A stretch of 64,000 nt of DNA from CAWGHZ01 sp963775315. Its GTDB lineage: Bacteria > Pseudomonadota > Alphaproteobacteria > MPNO01 > DASWLB01. The notes under the pieces were generated by a model. The model was not told the origin of the DNA. It did no database searches and was given only the letters and a program-made list of their open reading frames with translations. This document shows, piece after piece, positions 52,249 to 61,782 of this stretch. How positions within the stretch are numbered: the first letter of the stretch is position 1; each line of letters begins with the position of its first letter. Both the position numbers and the translations under genes were made by a program. The stretch lies in NCBI GenBank assembly GCA_963775315.1, contig CAVZIN010000007.1, forward strand, positions 620,001-684,000, written 5' to 3'.

Positions 52249-53652
52249 ATGTCGACCGATAGCGCCACCGACGACGAGGCGCACGTCCGGCTGGACCGGG
52301 TCGGCTGGCGGCGCATCCATACCCGGGTCGTGCTCGTTCTCGGCGTCGGCTGGATGCTCGACGCGTTCGAGGTCAATCTGGTCGGAAGCGTCCTCGGCGT
52401 GCTGCAGAAGCTCTGGCACATCACGGCCGAGCAGGCGTCCCTGATGGTCTCGGTCTGGCTGATCGGCATCATGATTGGGGCATTGTTATTCGGCTATTGC
52501 GCCGATCGGTTCGGCCGGCGCCGGTTGTTCCTCGTGACGCTGGCGGTCTATTCCACCTTCACCGTCGTCTCGGCCCTCTCGCCAGGCTATACGGCCTTTC
52601 TCGCCTTCCGGTTCCTCACCGCCATCGGGGTCGGCGCGGAGTATTCGGCGGTGAACGCGGCGGTGGCCGAGCTCATCCCGGCCCGCTATCGCGGGCGGGC
52701 GAGCGCGACGGTCATGAATTTCTGGCCTCTCGGCGCGATCCTCGCGGGTCTGGTCACGCTCTACTTCGTAAACACGCTGCCGCCGTCGATCGGCTGGCGC
52801 TTCGCCTTCGCGCTGGGCGCGGTCATCGCCCTGTTCAGCATCTGGGCGCGGAAGTCCCTACCGGAATCGCCGCGCTGGCTTCTCGCGCGCGGGCGCGCGA
52901 CCGAAGCCGACGCCGTATCCGCGCGAATGCTGGGCGGTGGACACCGGTTCGGCAGCGGAGAAACCAGTTCGGAGGAGGGGCAGGACGGAGTCGGTCTGCT
53001 CCCGCAGCTGGCGGAGCTGGTTCGCCATTGGCGGGGTCGCCTCGCGCTCGGCTGCCTGCTCGATTTCTCTGAGGCCGCCGGCTATTACGGTCTCTTCGCC
53101 CTGCTGCCGCTCGTCGTGCTGCCGCACCTCGCCATCCCGGACGCGGACGTGCCCTGGTTCTTCATCGTGGGCAATATCGGTGCGTTGGTCGGCGGGGTCG
53201 CGGCGGCGGGACTGCTCGACCGCACCGGTCGCAAGGCCACCGTCACCGGCTTCTACCTGCTCGCGGCGCTTTCGATGCTCGCCATGGGCTGGGCCGCTGC
53301 GACCTCCAGCGTGTCCGGCGTCATGGCGGCGTTCGTTCTCGCCAATCTCTGCGCGACGGGGAGCTGGATCGCCGCCTATCCGACCTTTGCCGAGCTCTTT
53401 CCCACCCGGGCCCGGGCAACCGGGATCGGGGCTTCGGTCGCCTTCGGGCGGATCGGCGCGGCGATCGCCCCGCCGCTCCTGGTAGGGATCGCGCAGCAAT
53501 ACTCGGTGTTTACAGCGTTCGCGGCGCTTGCGGCCTGCTGGCTCATCGGCGCTGTCGCCATGATCCCGTGGGCGATCTGGGGCGTCGAGGGCAAGGGCCG
53601 CTCCCTCGAAGCGCTCGCCGCACAACCGTCCGAGGCCGGAGTGGCGGCCTGA
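52249..53652 (+). CDS. Major facilitator superfamily transporter
   Basis: Protein of 467 residues with twelve helices in the sugar/aromatic-acid porter style: GWMLDAFEVNLVGSVLGVLQ at helix 1, GYCADRFGRRRLFL between helices 2 and 3, RFLTAIGVGAEYSAVNAAVAELIPARYRGRAS, and GLLDRTGRKATVTGF in the second half. It follows the antiporter gene closely on the same strand. Substrate unknown; organic acids are the usual choice for this branch. Confidence 0.88.
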   Translation: MSTDSATDDEAHVRLDRVGWRRIHTRVVLVLGVGWMLDAFEVNLVGSVLGVLQKLWHITAEQASLMVSVWLIGIMIGALLFGYCADRFGRRRLFLVTLAVYSTFTVVSALSPGYTAFLAFRFLTAIGVGAEYSAVNAAVAELIPARYRGRASATVMNFWPLGAILAGLVTLYFVNTLPPSIGWRFAFALGAVIALFSIWARKSLPESPRWLLARGRATEADAVSARMLGGGHRFGSGETSSEEGQDGVGLLPQLAELVRHWRGRLALGCLLDFSEAAGYYGLFALLPLVVLPHLAIPDADVPWFFIVGNIGALVGGVAAAGLLDRTGRKATVTGFYLLAALSMLAMGWAAATSSVSGVMAAFVLANLCATGSWIAAYPTFAELFPTRARATGIGASVAFGRIGAAIAPPLLVGIAQQYSVFTAFAALAACWLIGAVAMIPWAIWGVEGKGRSLEALAAQPSEAGVAA

Positions 53653-53973
53653 GGGCGCGCGGCCCCTCGGCTTCGCATTGGGTGGCTTCGGGTAGCGCGG
53701 CCGCTCGAAAGGACCTACAAAGCCGGTTGCCGATCGGGTAGCTTGCGGAAGCTGCCCAGGCTTCGATGTTCCGAAGTGCCCGCCGCGATCGTGTGCGCTG
53801 GTCGATGAGCGCACACGGCACCGCCGCTGGCCTCACCCGCGGACGTGCATCGGTCATTCCCTATACGGACGTGGCGGGCCTCGCGTGGCCGGCGCGAAGG
53901 AAGAAGGTGAGCGGATGGAATTGAACGCAATGGATTGTCGGATCGACGGCGCGCCGCGGGGATTCGCGAACGA
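53653..53973. other. Intergenic region before prfC
   Basis: About 320 bases contain no convincing gene. A perfect 9-bp inverted repeat occurs at 53791-53816, and reading frames are short. AGGAAGAAGG-type sequence near 53896 precedes short out-of-frame ATGs and may be coincidental. Confidence 0.5.
53791..53816. terminator. Inverted repeat GTGTGCGCT-N8-AGCGCACAC
   Basis: Perfect 9-bp arms (53791-53799 and 53808-53816) with an 8-base loop, 139 bases after the MFS stop. GC-rich enough for a stable hairpin, but no T-tract follows, so it may be a terminator helped by Rho or a regulator site. Confidence 0.35.
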
Positions 53974-55606
53974 ATGAGCCAGGATGCCTTGGACCGCACG
54001 CCGGAAAGCCCCGCCCTGGACCGTGACGAAGCGCTGGAGTGGGCGCGGCGCCGGACGTTCGCCATCATTTCCCATCCCGACGCGGGCAAGACCACTCTGA
54101 CCGAAAAGCTGCTGCTGTTCGGCGGCGCGATCCACATGGCGGGCCATGTCAAGGCGCGCGGCGAGCGCCGGCGCACCCAGTCGGACTGGATGGAGATCGA
54201 GCGCACCCGGGGCATCTCGATATCGAGCTCGGTGATGACCTTCGAGAACGACGGCATCACCTTCAACCTGCTGGACACGCCCGGTCACCAGGATTTCAGC
54301 GAGGATACGTATCGGACGCTGACCGCCGTGGACTCGGCGATCATGGTCATCGACGCGGCCAAGGGCATCGAAAGCCAGACGCGCAAGCTCTTCGAGGTGT
54401 GCCGTCTCCGCGATATCCCGATCATGACCTTCATCAACAAGGTCGACCACGAGGGGCGGGACCCTCTCGAGCTTCTCGACGAGATCGAAAGCTCGCTCGC
54501 TCTCGATGCCAGTCCGGTGACCCTGCCGGTCGGGATGGGGGTCGATTTCCACGGCTGCTTCGATCTGCGCGAGAACCGGTTCCTCACCTCGGATGGCGGA
54601 CGAGGTGGGCCGTACCGGACCGACGTCGCATGCGACGGTTTTGAAGACTCCCGGCTCGATGCGCACGTACCCGGCCACATCCTGAGGCCGTTTCGCGAGA
54701 CCGCGGCCCTGGCATCCTCGGCCTACCAGGAATTCGACGTCGAGGCGTACCGCGCCGGCCACATGACCCCGGTGTTTTTCGGCAGCGCCTTAAAGGACTA
54801 CGCGGTGACCGAGCTGCTTCGCGCCTTGGCGACCATTGCGCCGGCCCCGCGCAACCAGCCCGCCGAGCCGCGCGACGTCGCACCCGCCGAGGAGACCGTC
54901 ACGGGCTTCGTGTTCAAGGTCCAGGCCAACATGGACCCGAACCACCGCGATCGCGTCGCCTTTTTCCGGCTGTGTTCCGGCCGCTTCCGGCGCGGCATGA
55001 AGCTGCGCCAAACCCGCACCGGCAAGTTGCTGTCCGTTCAGAATCCGATCTTCTTCTTCGCGCACGAGCGCGAACTGGCGGACGAGGCGTTGCCCGGAGA
55101 CATCATCGGGATCCCGAACCACGGCACGCTTCGAGTTCGGCGATTCGCTCACCGAAGGCGAGGATATCCGCTTCACGGGCATTCCGAACTTCGCGCCGGA
55201 AATCCTGCGTCGGGTCCGCCTCGACGATCCGATGCGCGCCAAGCAGCTTCGCCGTGCCCTGGAGGATCTGGCCGAAGAGGGGGTGACGCAGGTCTTCCGG
55301 CCGATGGTCGGCGCGAGCTGGATCGTCGGCGTCGTCGGGCAGCTCCAGCTTGAGGTCCTCGCGTCCCGCATCGCGACCGAATACAAGATCGCCGTCGGCT
55401 TCGAACCGGCGCCGTACGAGACCGCAAGGTGGATCGCGGGCGACGACCCCGCGCTCGTCAAGAGCTTCATCGAGCGCCACCGCGGCAGCCTCGCCGAGGA
55501 TCGCGACGAGGCGCCGGTCTTCCTCGCCCGCAACGGTTGGGAACTGAACCGAACGATCGAGGACTGGCCGAACCTGCAATTCCTCGAGACCCGCGAGCGC
55601 GCCTGA
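53974..55606 (+). pseudogene. prfC: Peptide chain release factor 3, frameshifted
   Basis: RF3 is a GTPase that recycles RF1/RF2. The 5' frame carries FAIISHPDAGKTTLTEKLLLFGG (P-loop), RTRGISISSSVM, LLDTPGHQDFSEDTYRTL and MTFINKVDHEG, all intact. After IGIPNHGTLRV the frame becomes nonsense, but another frame continues GDSLTEGEDIRFTGIPNFAPEI, EEGVTQVFRPMVG, GVVGQLQLEVLASR and ends ETRERA at 55606. An extra base at 55138 explains this exactly: removing one C restores LRVGDSL. The gene is either inactivated or wrong in the assembly. ATG 53974 gives the family-like N-terminus. Confidence 0.88.
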
Positions 55607-55683
55607 GAAGGGCAACGTAAGTCTCTCGTCGAGAGGTCCGGCGAGACGTTCGCGTCGGTTGGCGCCGTAAAAGGTGGCGCTCG

Positions 55684-56115
55684 CTATTCGGATGAGGTCC
55701 GTCGTCGCCAGCTTTCCTTGTCGCCTGTCGTGACGCGGCTGCTTCCGAGCCCGAGCCCGGCGAGGGCAGCGAGCAGCGTATCGTCCATCGCGGGCTTTCC
55801 CACGACGGCGCAGTCTGGCCATTCCGCCCTGATGACGTCGGTTTCCAGCCGTCCGGTATAGAACAGGACCGGCGTGCCGCCGTCGCACAACCGGCGCGCA
55901 AGCGGCCACACCCACTCCCCGCCGATGAGCACGTCGAGGATACCGGCCGACGGCGCTTCGGACTCGGCTAAAGTCATTGCCTGGTCGAGCGTCCCTGCGG
56001 GTCCAATAACCTGTGCCCCCGCGTCGGTCAGCATCGCCTCTAGCCCAAAGGCGACAAGCATTTCGTCCTCTGCGATCAAAATCCTCTCTTCACTGAAGTC
56101 GAATGATGCTCGCAT
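55684..56115 (-). CDS. Stand-alone response-regulator receiver domain
   Basis: Protein of 143 residues with a single REC domain: RILIAEDEMLVAFGLEAML at the start (acidic pocket), AGILDVLIGGEWVWPLA with the phosphorylated Asp, PVLFYTGR with the Thr, and VVGKPAMDD with the conserved Lys. There is no output domain; it probably relays phosphate to or from a histidine kinase elsewhere. It is divergent from the first Rieske oxygenase. Confidence 0.87.
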   Translation of the reverse strand: MRASFDFSEERILIAEDEMLVAFGLEAMLTDAGAQVIGPAGTLDQAMTLAESEAPSAGILDVLIGGEWVWPLARRLCDGGTPVLFYTGRLETDVIRAEWPDCAVVGKPAMDDTLLAALAGLGLGSSRVTTGDKESWRRRTSSE

Positions 56116-56309
56116 TCACGCCCCCTGGTGCGATGTTGTGCGATCTGTTCTTGGCCAACGCCCTGCGCCGACTTTCGCGCCCTGGGACAAAGAATGTCAT
56201 CCCTTCGCTACAGGTGCGCGTCCGGGAAATGGGCGGAAACCGGCCGGTATCGCGGCGGGCGACGCGGGGCCTATAATCCCGCCCGAGACATCGAACCGAG
56301 GAGGGCGCC

Positions 56310-57638
56310 ATGACGACGGCGCGCGAAAACGAGCTTCTGACACGGGTCGGGCCGGGTACCCCGATGGGCGCGCTGATGCGCGAATACTGGATGCCGGTCG
56401 CGCGCTCGGACGAGGTCGCCGCCGACGGCACGCCGATGCGGCTGATGGGGCTCGGCGAGAAGCTGATCGCGTTTCGCGACTCGTCGGGCCGCGTCGGTGT
56501 CATGGACCATCGCTGTCCCCACCGCTGCGCCTCGCTGTTCTACGGGCGCAACGAGGGCGATGGCGTCCGCTGCATCTATCACGGCTGGAAGTTCGATGCC
56601 GACGGCAAGTGCCTCGACATGCCGAACCTGCCGGCACACCAGGATTTCCGGCACAAGGTGCGCGCCAAGGCCTACAAGGTGCACGAGCGTTACGGCGTGA
56701 TCTGGCTCTATATGGGCGTGCGCGAGACGCCGCCGCCCTTTCCCGATTTCGAACTCAACGACCTCGCCGAAAGCGAGATCCTCGTGACCATGATCCAGCA
56801 GGAATACAACTGGCTGCAGGGTCTCGAGAACGACCTCGACACCTCGCATTTCGGCTTCCTGCATCTCGGCGGCATCGACCCGGCGACCCTCTCGCCCGAT
56901 GACACGTTCTGGTACCTCTCGTCCGACCGCGCGCCGCAGTTCCACATCGAGGACACGCCGCTCGGCCTGATGTACGGCGCGTACCGGCCGGCCGACGAGG
57001 ACAATCTTCACTGGCGGCTCGCCCACTTCATCACGCCGTTCTGGTGCATCCCGCCGGCCGGCATGCTCGCCAGCTCGATCCTGATGAAGGGCTACATCCC
57101 GATGGACGACACGCACACGATGGTGATCACCATCGCGCGTGCGGCCATCCGCAAGCCCTACCAGTCCGGGACGGGCGGCAAGCTCCCCGGGCTGACGCGC
57201 CAGTTCCCGAGCCCCGAGGAGTTCCTGCCCAACACCAGCGACTGGCTGGGCCGCTGGCGCGTCCGCAACAATCCGGAAAACGACTACCTGATCGACCGCG
57301 AGGCGCAGCGGAACGGCGACGTGTTCAGCGGCGTCGAAGGGCTCGCCATGCAGGACAACATGGTCGCCGGCACGATGGGTCCGGTCACCGACCGCACGTT
57401 CGAGCATCTGTCGCCGTCGGACGAGATGATCGCGCGCATGCGGCGCATGATGATCCGGCTCGTCCAGGCCTACGAAAAGGACCGGTCGACGAAGCTTCCC
57501 GGCGTCGACGAGCCGCACCTCTACCGCCCCAACCGCGCGGGCAACTTCATCGCCCCGAAGGACCGGCCGTTCCGCGAAGCCTACGAGGAGATGCTGGCGC
57601 GCCACGCCAATGCGGCGCCGCGCTGGGCGGCGGAGTAG
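56310..57638 (+). CDS. Rieske-type aromatic ring-hydroxylating oxygenase, phthalate 4,5-dioxygenase-like
   Basis: Protein of 442 residues. Residues 1-150 form a Rieske domain (CPHRCASLFYG and VRCIYHGWKFD, 2Cys-2His). The catalytic part has GLENDLDTSHFGFLH with the His, His and Asp that bind mononuclear iron. A start GPGTPMGALMREYWMPVARS is typical of the phthalate dioxygenase-like group. It would need a reductase partner; a separate FAD/2Fe-2S reductase is at 47098, not adjacent. Opens catabolic cluster B. Confidence 0.9.
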   Translation: MTTARENELLTRVGPGTPMGALMREYWMPVARSDEVAADGTPMRLMGLGEKLIAFRDSSGRVGVMDHRCPHRCASLFYGRNEGDGVRCIYHGWKFDADGKCLDMPNLPAHQDFRHKVRAKAYKVHERYGVIWLYMGVRETPPPFPDFELNDLAESEILVTMIQQEYNWLQGLENDLDTSHFGFLHLGGIDPATLSPDDTFWYLSSDRAPQFHIEDTPLGLMYGAYRPADEDNLHWRLAHFITPFWCIPPAGMLASSILMKGYIPMDDTHTMVITIARAAIRKPYQSGTGGKLPGLTRQFPSPEEFLPNTSDWLGRWRVRNNPENDYLIDREAQRNGDVFSGVEGLAMQDNMVAGTMGPVTDRTFEHLSPSDEMIARMRRMMIRLVQAYEKDRSTKLPGVDEPHLYRPNRAGNFIAPKDRPFREAYEEMLARHANAAPRWAAE

Positions 57639-57655
57639 GGTGGGGCCAACATCCA

Positions 57656-57797
57656 CCCCTCACCCTGTCCCTCTCCCAGGGGAGAGGGAACGTGGCGCCG
57701 TCGCCCAGGTCGTATGGCAGCGCCTGTGATGTCGGAAGCGATGCCGGTCATATGTTCAGGGTCCCCTCTCCCGACGGGAGAGGGGCAGGGTGAGGGG
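57656..57797. repeat. Paired palindromic repeat between convergent Rieske genes
   Basis: 22-bp arms at 57656-57677 and 57776-57797 are inverted copies with one mismatch (CCCCTCACCCTG[T/C]CCCTCTCCC). Each arm has its own hairpin: 57669-57688 (9-bp stem) and 57763-57785 (10-bp stem). It lies between convergent genes, so it may end transcription from both sides; similar palindromic elements are dispersed in many GC-rich genomes. Confidence 0.7.
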
Positions 57798-57813
57798 CCG
57801 GCGATCCGGACCG

Positions 57814-58968
57814 CTACACGCCGGACTGGGTGGCCAGCGCCTCAGGCACTTCCCAGCGCTTGAGCGGCCCGCCCTCGGCGAGCGCGGCGAGTTCGCGCAG
57901 CCACATGCGCCGCCACAGGATGATGCCGCGGTCCGATCGGCCGAGATGCTCGAACGGCCCTTCCGAGACCTTGGGCTGGCCCATCTGGGCGACGCAGTCC
58001 TGGATGTTCACCAGGTCGGGCCGCGCCAGCACATCGGCGTCCTCGAGGCTGCGGTAGCCGGCGAGGATCTGGCGCGCCACCTCCTCCGCCGAGTGCAGCC
58101 CGACGAGGTCGCGCACCCGCTCGAGCTCGGCGGCTTGCGCGGCGCGGTAGCGTTCCGCCGCCCCGCCCGTGAGATGGCGCAGGTCGACTCCGAAGCTCGC
58201 ATGGCTGTCGTCGTCAATCGGCACGCGCCACGCCAGCCGGTCCGAAAAGCCAAGGTCGCCCTTGTCGGGCGCGGGCGAGGATTTGAACATGATCATGTTG
58301 GGCATGAGCAGCTGGTTCGAGCGCACGTTGCCGTTCGGCGCCCGCGCGATCACCTTCATGCCATACGCGGTCTCCTCCGCGTCGATCGTCGGCACCAGCG
58401 CGAGCCCTGCCTTGGTGAAGGCGGTATGGCGGTGGGCGAAGACGACGTGCACCTCGTCGGAATGGTTGTCGAGCGTGTGGAAATAGTTGGACTGGCGGAC
58501 GTAGTGGTCCACCTCCAGCACGCCGTCGTCGTCGAACCAGGGGTAGCGCGGCAAGGGCGGCGGCGCCCCCTCGCCTAGATAGGCGAACACCAGCCCGAGA
58601 TATTCCTGGCACGGGTAGGCGGGCAGGGCGACCTTGTCCTTGAACCCTTCCAGCTCGGCCGGCTGGTCGACGCAGCGCCCGTCGCCCGCAAACATCCAGC
58701 CGTGATACATGCAGCGCACCGCCTCGCCCTCGATCCAGCCGGCGGAAAGCTGCGCGCCGCGATGGGGACAGCGCGGCCCGATCAGGTATGGCTTTCCCGA
58801 CTGGCCGCGATAGAGGGTGAAGCGCTCGCCGAGCAGGCGGATGGGCTTCGCCTTGCCGGCCGGCAATTCGTCGGACAGGAACACCGGCTGCCAGAACCGC
58901 CGGAGGTAGCGACCGGCGAGCGTGCCAGGCCCCGTCCGCAACAAATCCTCATAGCCGAGCTCGGCCAT
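57814..58968 (-). CDS. Rieske-type aromatic ring-hydroxylating oxygenase (second)
   Basis: Protein of 384 residues with GPGTLAGRYLRRFWQPVFLSDEL at the start, a Rieske domain (CPHRGAQLSAGW and VRCMYHGWMFA) and a catalytic iron site in DNHSDEVHVVFAHRH. It resembles the other Rieske protein but is more divergent at the C-terminus, so they may use different substrates. It sits in a minus-strand run with the bicupin and EutA-like genes, with short gaps. Confidence 0.9.
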   Translation of the reverse strand: MAELGYEDLLRTGPGTLAGRYLRRFWQPVFLSDELPAGKAKPIRLLGERFTLYRGQSGKPYLIGPRCPHRGAQLSAGWIEGEAVRCMYHGWMFAGDGRCVDQPAELEGFKDKVALPAYPCQEYLGLVFAYLGEGAPPPLPRYPWFDDDGVLEVDHYVRQSNYFHTLDNHSDEVHVVFAHRHTAFTKAGLALVPTIDAEETAYGMKVIARAPNGNVRSNQLLMPNMIMFKSSPAPDKGDLGFSDRLAWRVPIDDDSHASFGVDLRHLTGGAAERYRAAQAAELERVRDLVGLHSAEEVARQILAGYRSLEDADVLARPDLVNIQDCVAQMGQPKVSEGPFEHLGRSDRGIILWRRMWLRELAALAEGGPLKRWEVPEALATQSGV

Positions 58969-59006
58969 TCCGCTTCACTCCCCTCGCGAACGATGTGACC
59001 GCCCGC

Positions 59007-60140
59007 CTACTGGGCGGCCGAGCGGGCAGAGCCGCTCGGAAAGTACTTCTCCATCTTCGGCGTCGCGCCGTTCTTCGCCATTTCCTCGAGCCATATCGGG
59101 TGGATGCGCGGATCCTGGTCCTCGTACTCGATCTGGTCGCCGCCCAGTTTCACACTTAGGTCCACGGCGCCGCGGCCGTTGGCATCGCCGCTGCCGGCGG
59201 TGCGGCGGGCGGCTGCGGTCATCGGGTAGCGGATGCCGCCGACGTTGGTGGCGAGATAGCGCGCCGGACGGTTCGAGGTGTTGAAGTGCTGGTGGAACTG
59301 GCGGTCGGCTGGCGGGAACACCACGCCGTGCTTCCAGTCGATGCGCAGGAAGTCCTGTTCGTCCTCGAACCACAGAAGCGAATAGCCGGTGCCGACGACG
59401 CACATGACGTGCGCGCCCGGCCCATGGCGGTGGCCCTTCTTGTAGGTGCCGGGCGGCATCTCCGAAATGTGCGCGTGCATCGAGGAATCCGCGAGCACGA
59501 ACATGATGTTCGAGCTGCCGGCGCCGCGGTTCTCCCAGGCGTGCAGCTCGAGGTTCTCGAGGTCGGGGACGAAGTTCGTCTCCCACATGTGGCTGCCGGG
59601 CCTGACCATCACCAGGTCGCCCTCGCCGTTGTAGTACTCGTCCTTGCCCAGCCGGTCGGTGAACACCGCGTCGTTCCGGAAGATGAAATCCTCGTTGTGG
59701 AAGACGTTCATCATCAGCGGCATGTTGGTCGTGGACACGGTGAGCGCGCGCTTCTGGCCCGAGCCGTTGAAGTGGCGGTACTTGGCATTGAGCGGGATGG
59801 CGAACATCGAGCGGGCGCTCCACTCGAAGCTCCGCTTCGCGCCGTCGGGAAATTCGATCTGGGTCGAGCCGTTGCCCTCGAGGATGTAGACGACCTCCTC
59901 GTAGAGATGGCGCTGCGGCGCCGAGGCGCCGCCCGGCGGAATCTCGAACACGAACATGCTGGCGAAATCGCCCCGCCCCTTGAGGTGGCAGGCCGCACCG
60001 TTCACGCAGTACCGGGCCCAGGGCCGCGTCTCCACCGAGAACAGGTCGATGCCGTAATCCTCGACGATCGGCACGCCCTCGCCCTTGATCCAGTCCATGT
60101 AGGGATCGAGCCGCAGGCGTGGCTTGGCTTGGTCTGACAT
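59007..60140 (-). CDS. Bicupin protein, gentisate-dioxygenase-like fold
   Basis: Protein of 377 residues with two cupin barrels. The N-terminal one has SAPQRHLYEEVVYILEGNGS and FAIPLNAKYRHFN. The C-terminal one has GHRHGPGAHVMCVVGTGYS and VVFPPADRQFHQHFN, with the His clusters needed for a metal. The overall plan is like gentisate or 1-hydroxy-2-naphthoate dioxygenases, though the sequence of the metal motifs is unusual. Probably the ring-cleaving enzyme of cluster B. Confidence 0.82.
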   Translation of the reverse strand: MSDQAKPRLRLDPYMDWIKGEGVPIVEDYGIDLFSVETRPWARYCVNGAACHLKGRGDFASMFVFEIPPGGASAPQRHLYEEVVYILEGNGSTQIEFPDGAKRSFEWSARSMFAIPLNAKYRHFNGSGQKRALTVSTTNMPLMMNVFHNEDFIFRNDAVFTDRLGKDEYYNGEGDLVMVRPGSHMWETNFVPDLENLELHAWENRGAGSSNIMFVLADSSMHAHISEMPPGTYKKGHRHGPGAHVMCVVGTGYSLLWFEDEQDFLRIDWKHGVVFPPADRQFHQHFNTSNRPARYLATNVGGIRYPMTAAARRTAGSGDANGRGAVDLSVKLGGDQIEYEDQDPRIHPIWLEEMAKNGATPKMEKYFPSGSARSAAQ

Positions 60141-60171
60141 CGGTTCATCCTCCCGCCCGTACGCAAAGGGC

Positions 60172-61674
60172 TCAAGAAAACAGCAGCGACTTGATGACCA
60201 CCGGAACGACGCCGGGCGGCGAGATCATCGCGCCGACGTCGACATAGTCGAGGTCTTGGAGCTGGACGCCATCGATCGAGACGAGCGGCCCTGCAAGACC
60301 GAGCTCCTCGTGCAGCAGCCGGCCGAGCGTGCGGCCGACATCGCCGTCGATCATCAGGAACAGCGGCTCGGTCCGCGCCCCGTCCGGCGCGCAGGCCGAA
60401 ACGATGGCTCGGCCGGCGGCGGCGAGGCGGTGATAGTCGGGATCGCCATGCCAGGAGAAGGCGACGGCGAAGCGGTCGGCCGGGCCGAGGTCGAGGTCCG
60501 TGAGACCGCGCCGGATGGTGTCGCCCAGCCGGTCGGCGTGGTGTTCGGCCGCGTGACTGACATGGACCACGGGGATGCCGTGCACCGGCAGCACGTCCGG
60601 GTCTGACAGGTAGATCGTCTTGCCGCTGACCTGGATGGTGAATTGGGAGGCGCCGATCACCGTGGCGCGGATGCGCTGGCCCGCGTCGATCAGCGGCAGC
60701 TTGGTGCGCGCGCCGAGCTCGGCCGCCAGCGCTCGCGACAGCAGGAGCGCGATGTCGCCGTACTCTGCCGTCTCGCGACCGAAGATGTATTCCGAGACGC
60801 CGCCGGAGAAGGTAAGGGCGGCCGGCTCGACCGTGCGGCGGAGCGCGTCGGTGAGCTGGAGTTGCGCCCCCAGCGGGTCGAGCGGCGCGCCGAGGATATG
60901 GTCGGCGGCCACTGTGGCGAGGCGCCGCGCCACCTGGTCGCGCACCTCCGGCCGGGCAAGGGTTGCGGGATCGGTGGCGAGGCCGAGTTCCTCGGCGACA
61001 AGGAGGGCGGATTCGTCGACCCGCGTCCACGCGCCGTCACTGTCCTGGGCGAGCAGCCGCCCGCCGACCGCAAAGGCGGCGGACGCCAGCACGCGGCCGC
61101 GGTCGATCAATGCCAGCTTGGTGGTGCCGCCACCGATGTCGACGTGCAGCAGGCACTGGTCCCGCTCGCGCGCGAGGCGCACCGCGCCGGACCCGTGCGC
61201 GGCGAGGCGGCATTCCAGGATGTGGCCGGCGGTCGCGCAGACGAACTTGCCGGCCTCGTCGGCGAACAAATCGTCGATGGCGCGGGCGTTCTTCCGCTTG
61301 ATCGCCTCGCCGGTCAGGATCACCGCGCCAGAATCGATCTCCGCACGGGTGAAGCCGGCGTCGCGATAGCAACGCTCGATGAAATGTCCCAGACGATGGG
61401 CGTCGATCGTGCCGTCCGCGACGAAAGGCGTCATCATGATGGGCGAACGCCAGAGCACCTGGCGGTCGACGACCACGAAGCGGCTGGAGAGCCCGACGCT
61501 GTGGCGCTGCAGAAGCACCTTGGCGAACAGCAGATGCGAGGTGGAGCTGCCGATGTCGATGCCGACGGTCGTCAGCTCGACATGCTCCTGCCCCCAGACG
61601 AACCGCGCCAGAGCCTCCCGCTCCTCGTCCGTCGCCGGTTCGAGGTGCTCGTGGGCGAACTCGGCGTCATGCAT
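60172..61674 (-). CDS. EutA-like actin-fold ATPase (ethanolamine ammonia-lyase reactivase family)
   Basis: Protein of 500 residues matching EutA along its length: ELTTVGIDIGSSTSHLLFAK, RQVLWRSPIMMTPF, IDSGAVILTGEAIKRKNARA, LLHVDIGGGTTKLALI, a C-terminal FLMIDGDVGRTLG and the final VPVVIKSLLF. EutA reactivates cobalamin-dependent ethanolamine ammonia-lyase, but no eutB or eutC is visible here; it lies instead 32 bases upstream of the bicupin gene. It may reactivate a different enzyme, or belong to a larger cluster outside the window. Confidence 0.87.
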   Translation of the reverse strand: MHDAEFAHEHLEPATDEEREALARFVWGQEHVELTTVGIDIGSSTSHLLFAKVLLQRHSVGLSSRFVVVDRQVLWRSPIMMTPFVADGTIDAHRLGHFIERCYRDAGFTRAEIDSGAVILTGEAIKRKNARAIDDLFADEAGKFVCATAGHILECRLAAHGSGAVRLARERDQCLLHVDIGGGTTKLALIDRGRVLASAAFAVGGRLLAQDSDGAWTRVDESALLVAEELGLATDPATLARPEVRDQVARRLATVAADHILGAPLDPLGAQLQLTDALRRTVEPAALTFSGGVSEYIFGRETAEYGDIALLLSRALAAELGARTKLPLIDAGQRIRATVIGASQFTIQVSGKTIYLSDPDVLPVHGIPVVHVSHAAEHHADRLGDTIRRGLTDLDLGPADRFAVAFSWHGDPDYHRLAAAGRAIVSACAPDGARTEPLFLMIDGDVGRTLGRLLHEELGLAGPLVSIDGVQLQDLDYVDVGAMISPPGVVPVVIKSLLFS

Positions 61675-61782
61675 GGCAGGTGGTTCCCCGGGGCTTTGCG
61701 CCGGATGGCGCGGCCGTTATCGTAGTCCCGCCGCGCTCGACGGGACAAGCATATCGGTCCCGGCGCGGGCCAGGGAGGGACG

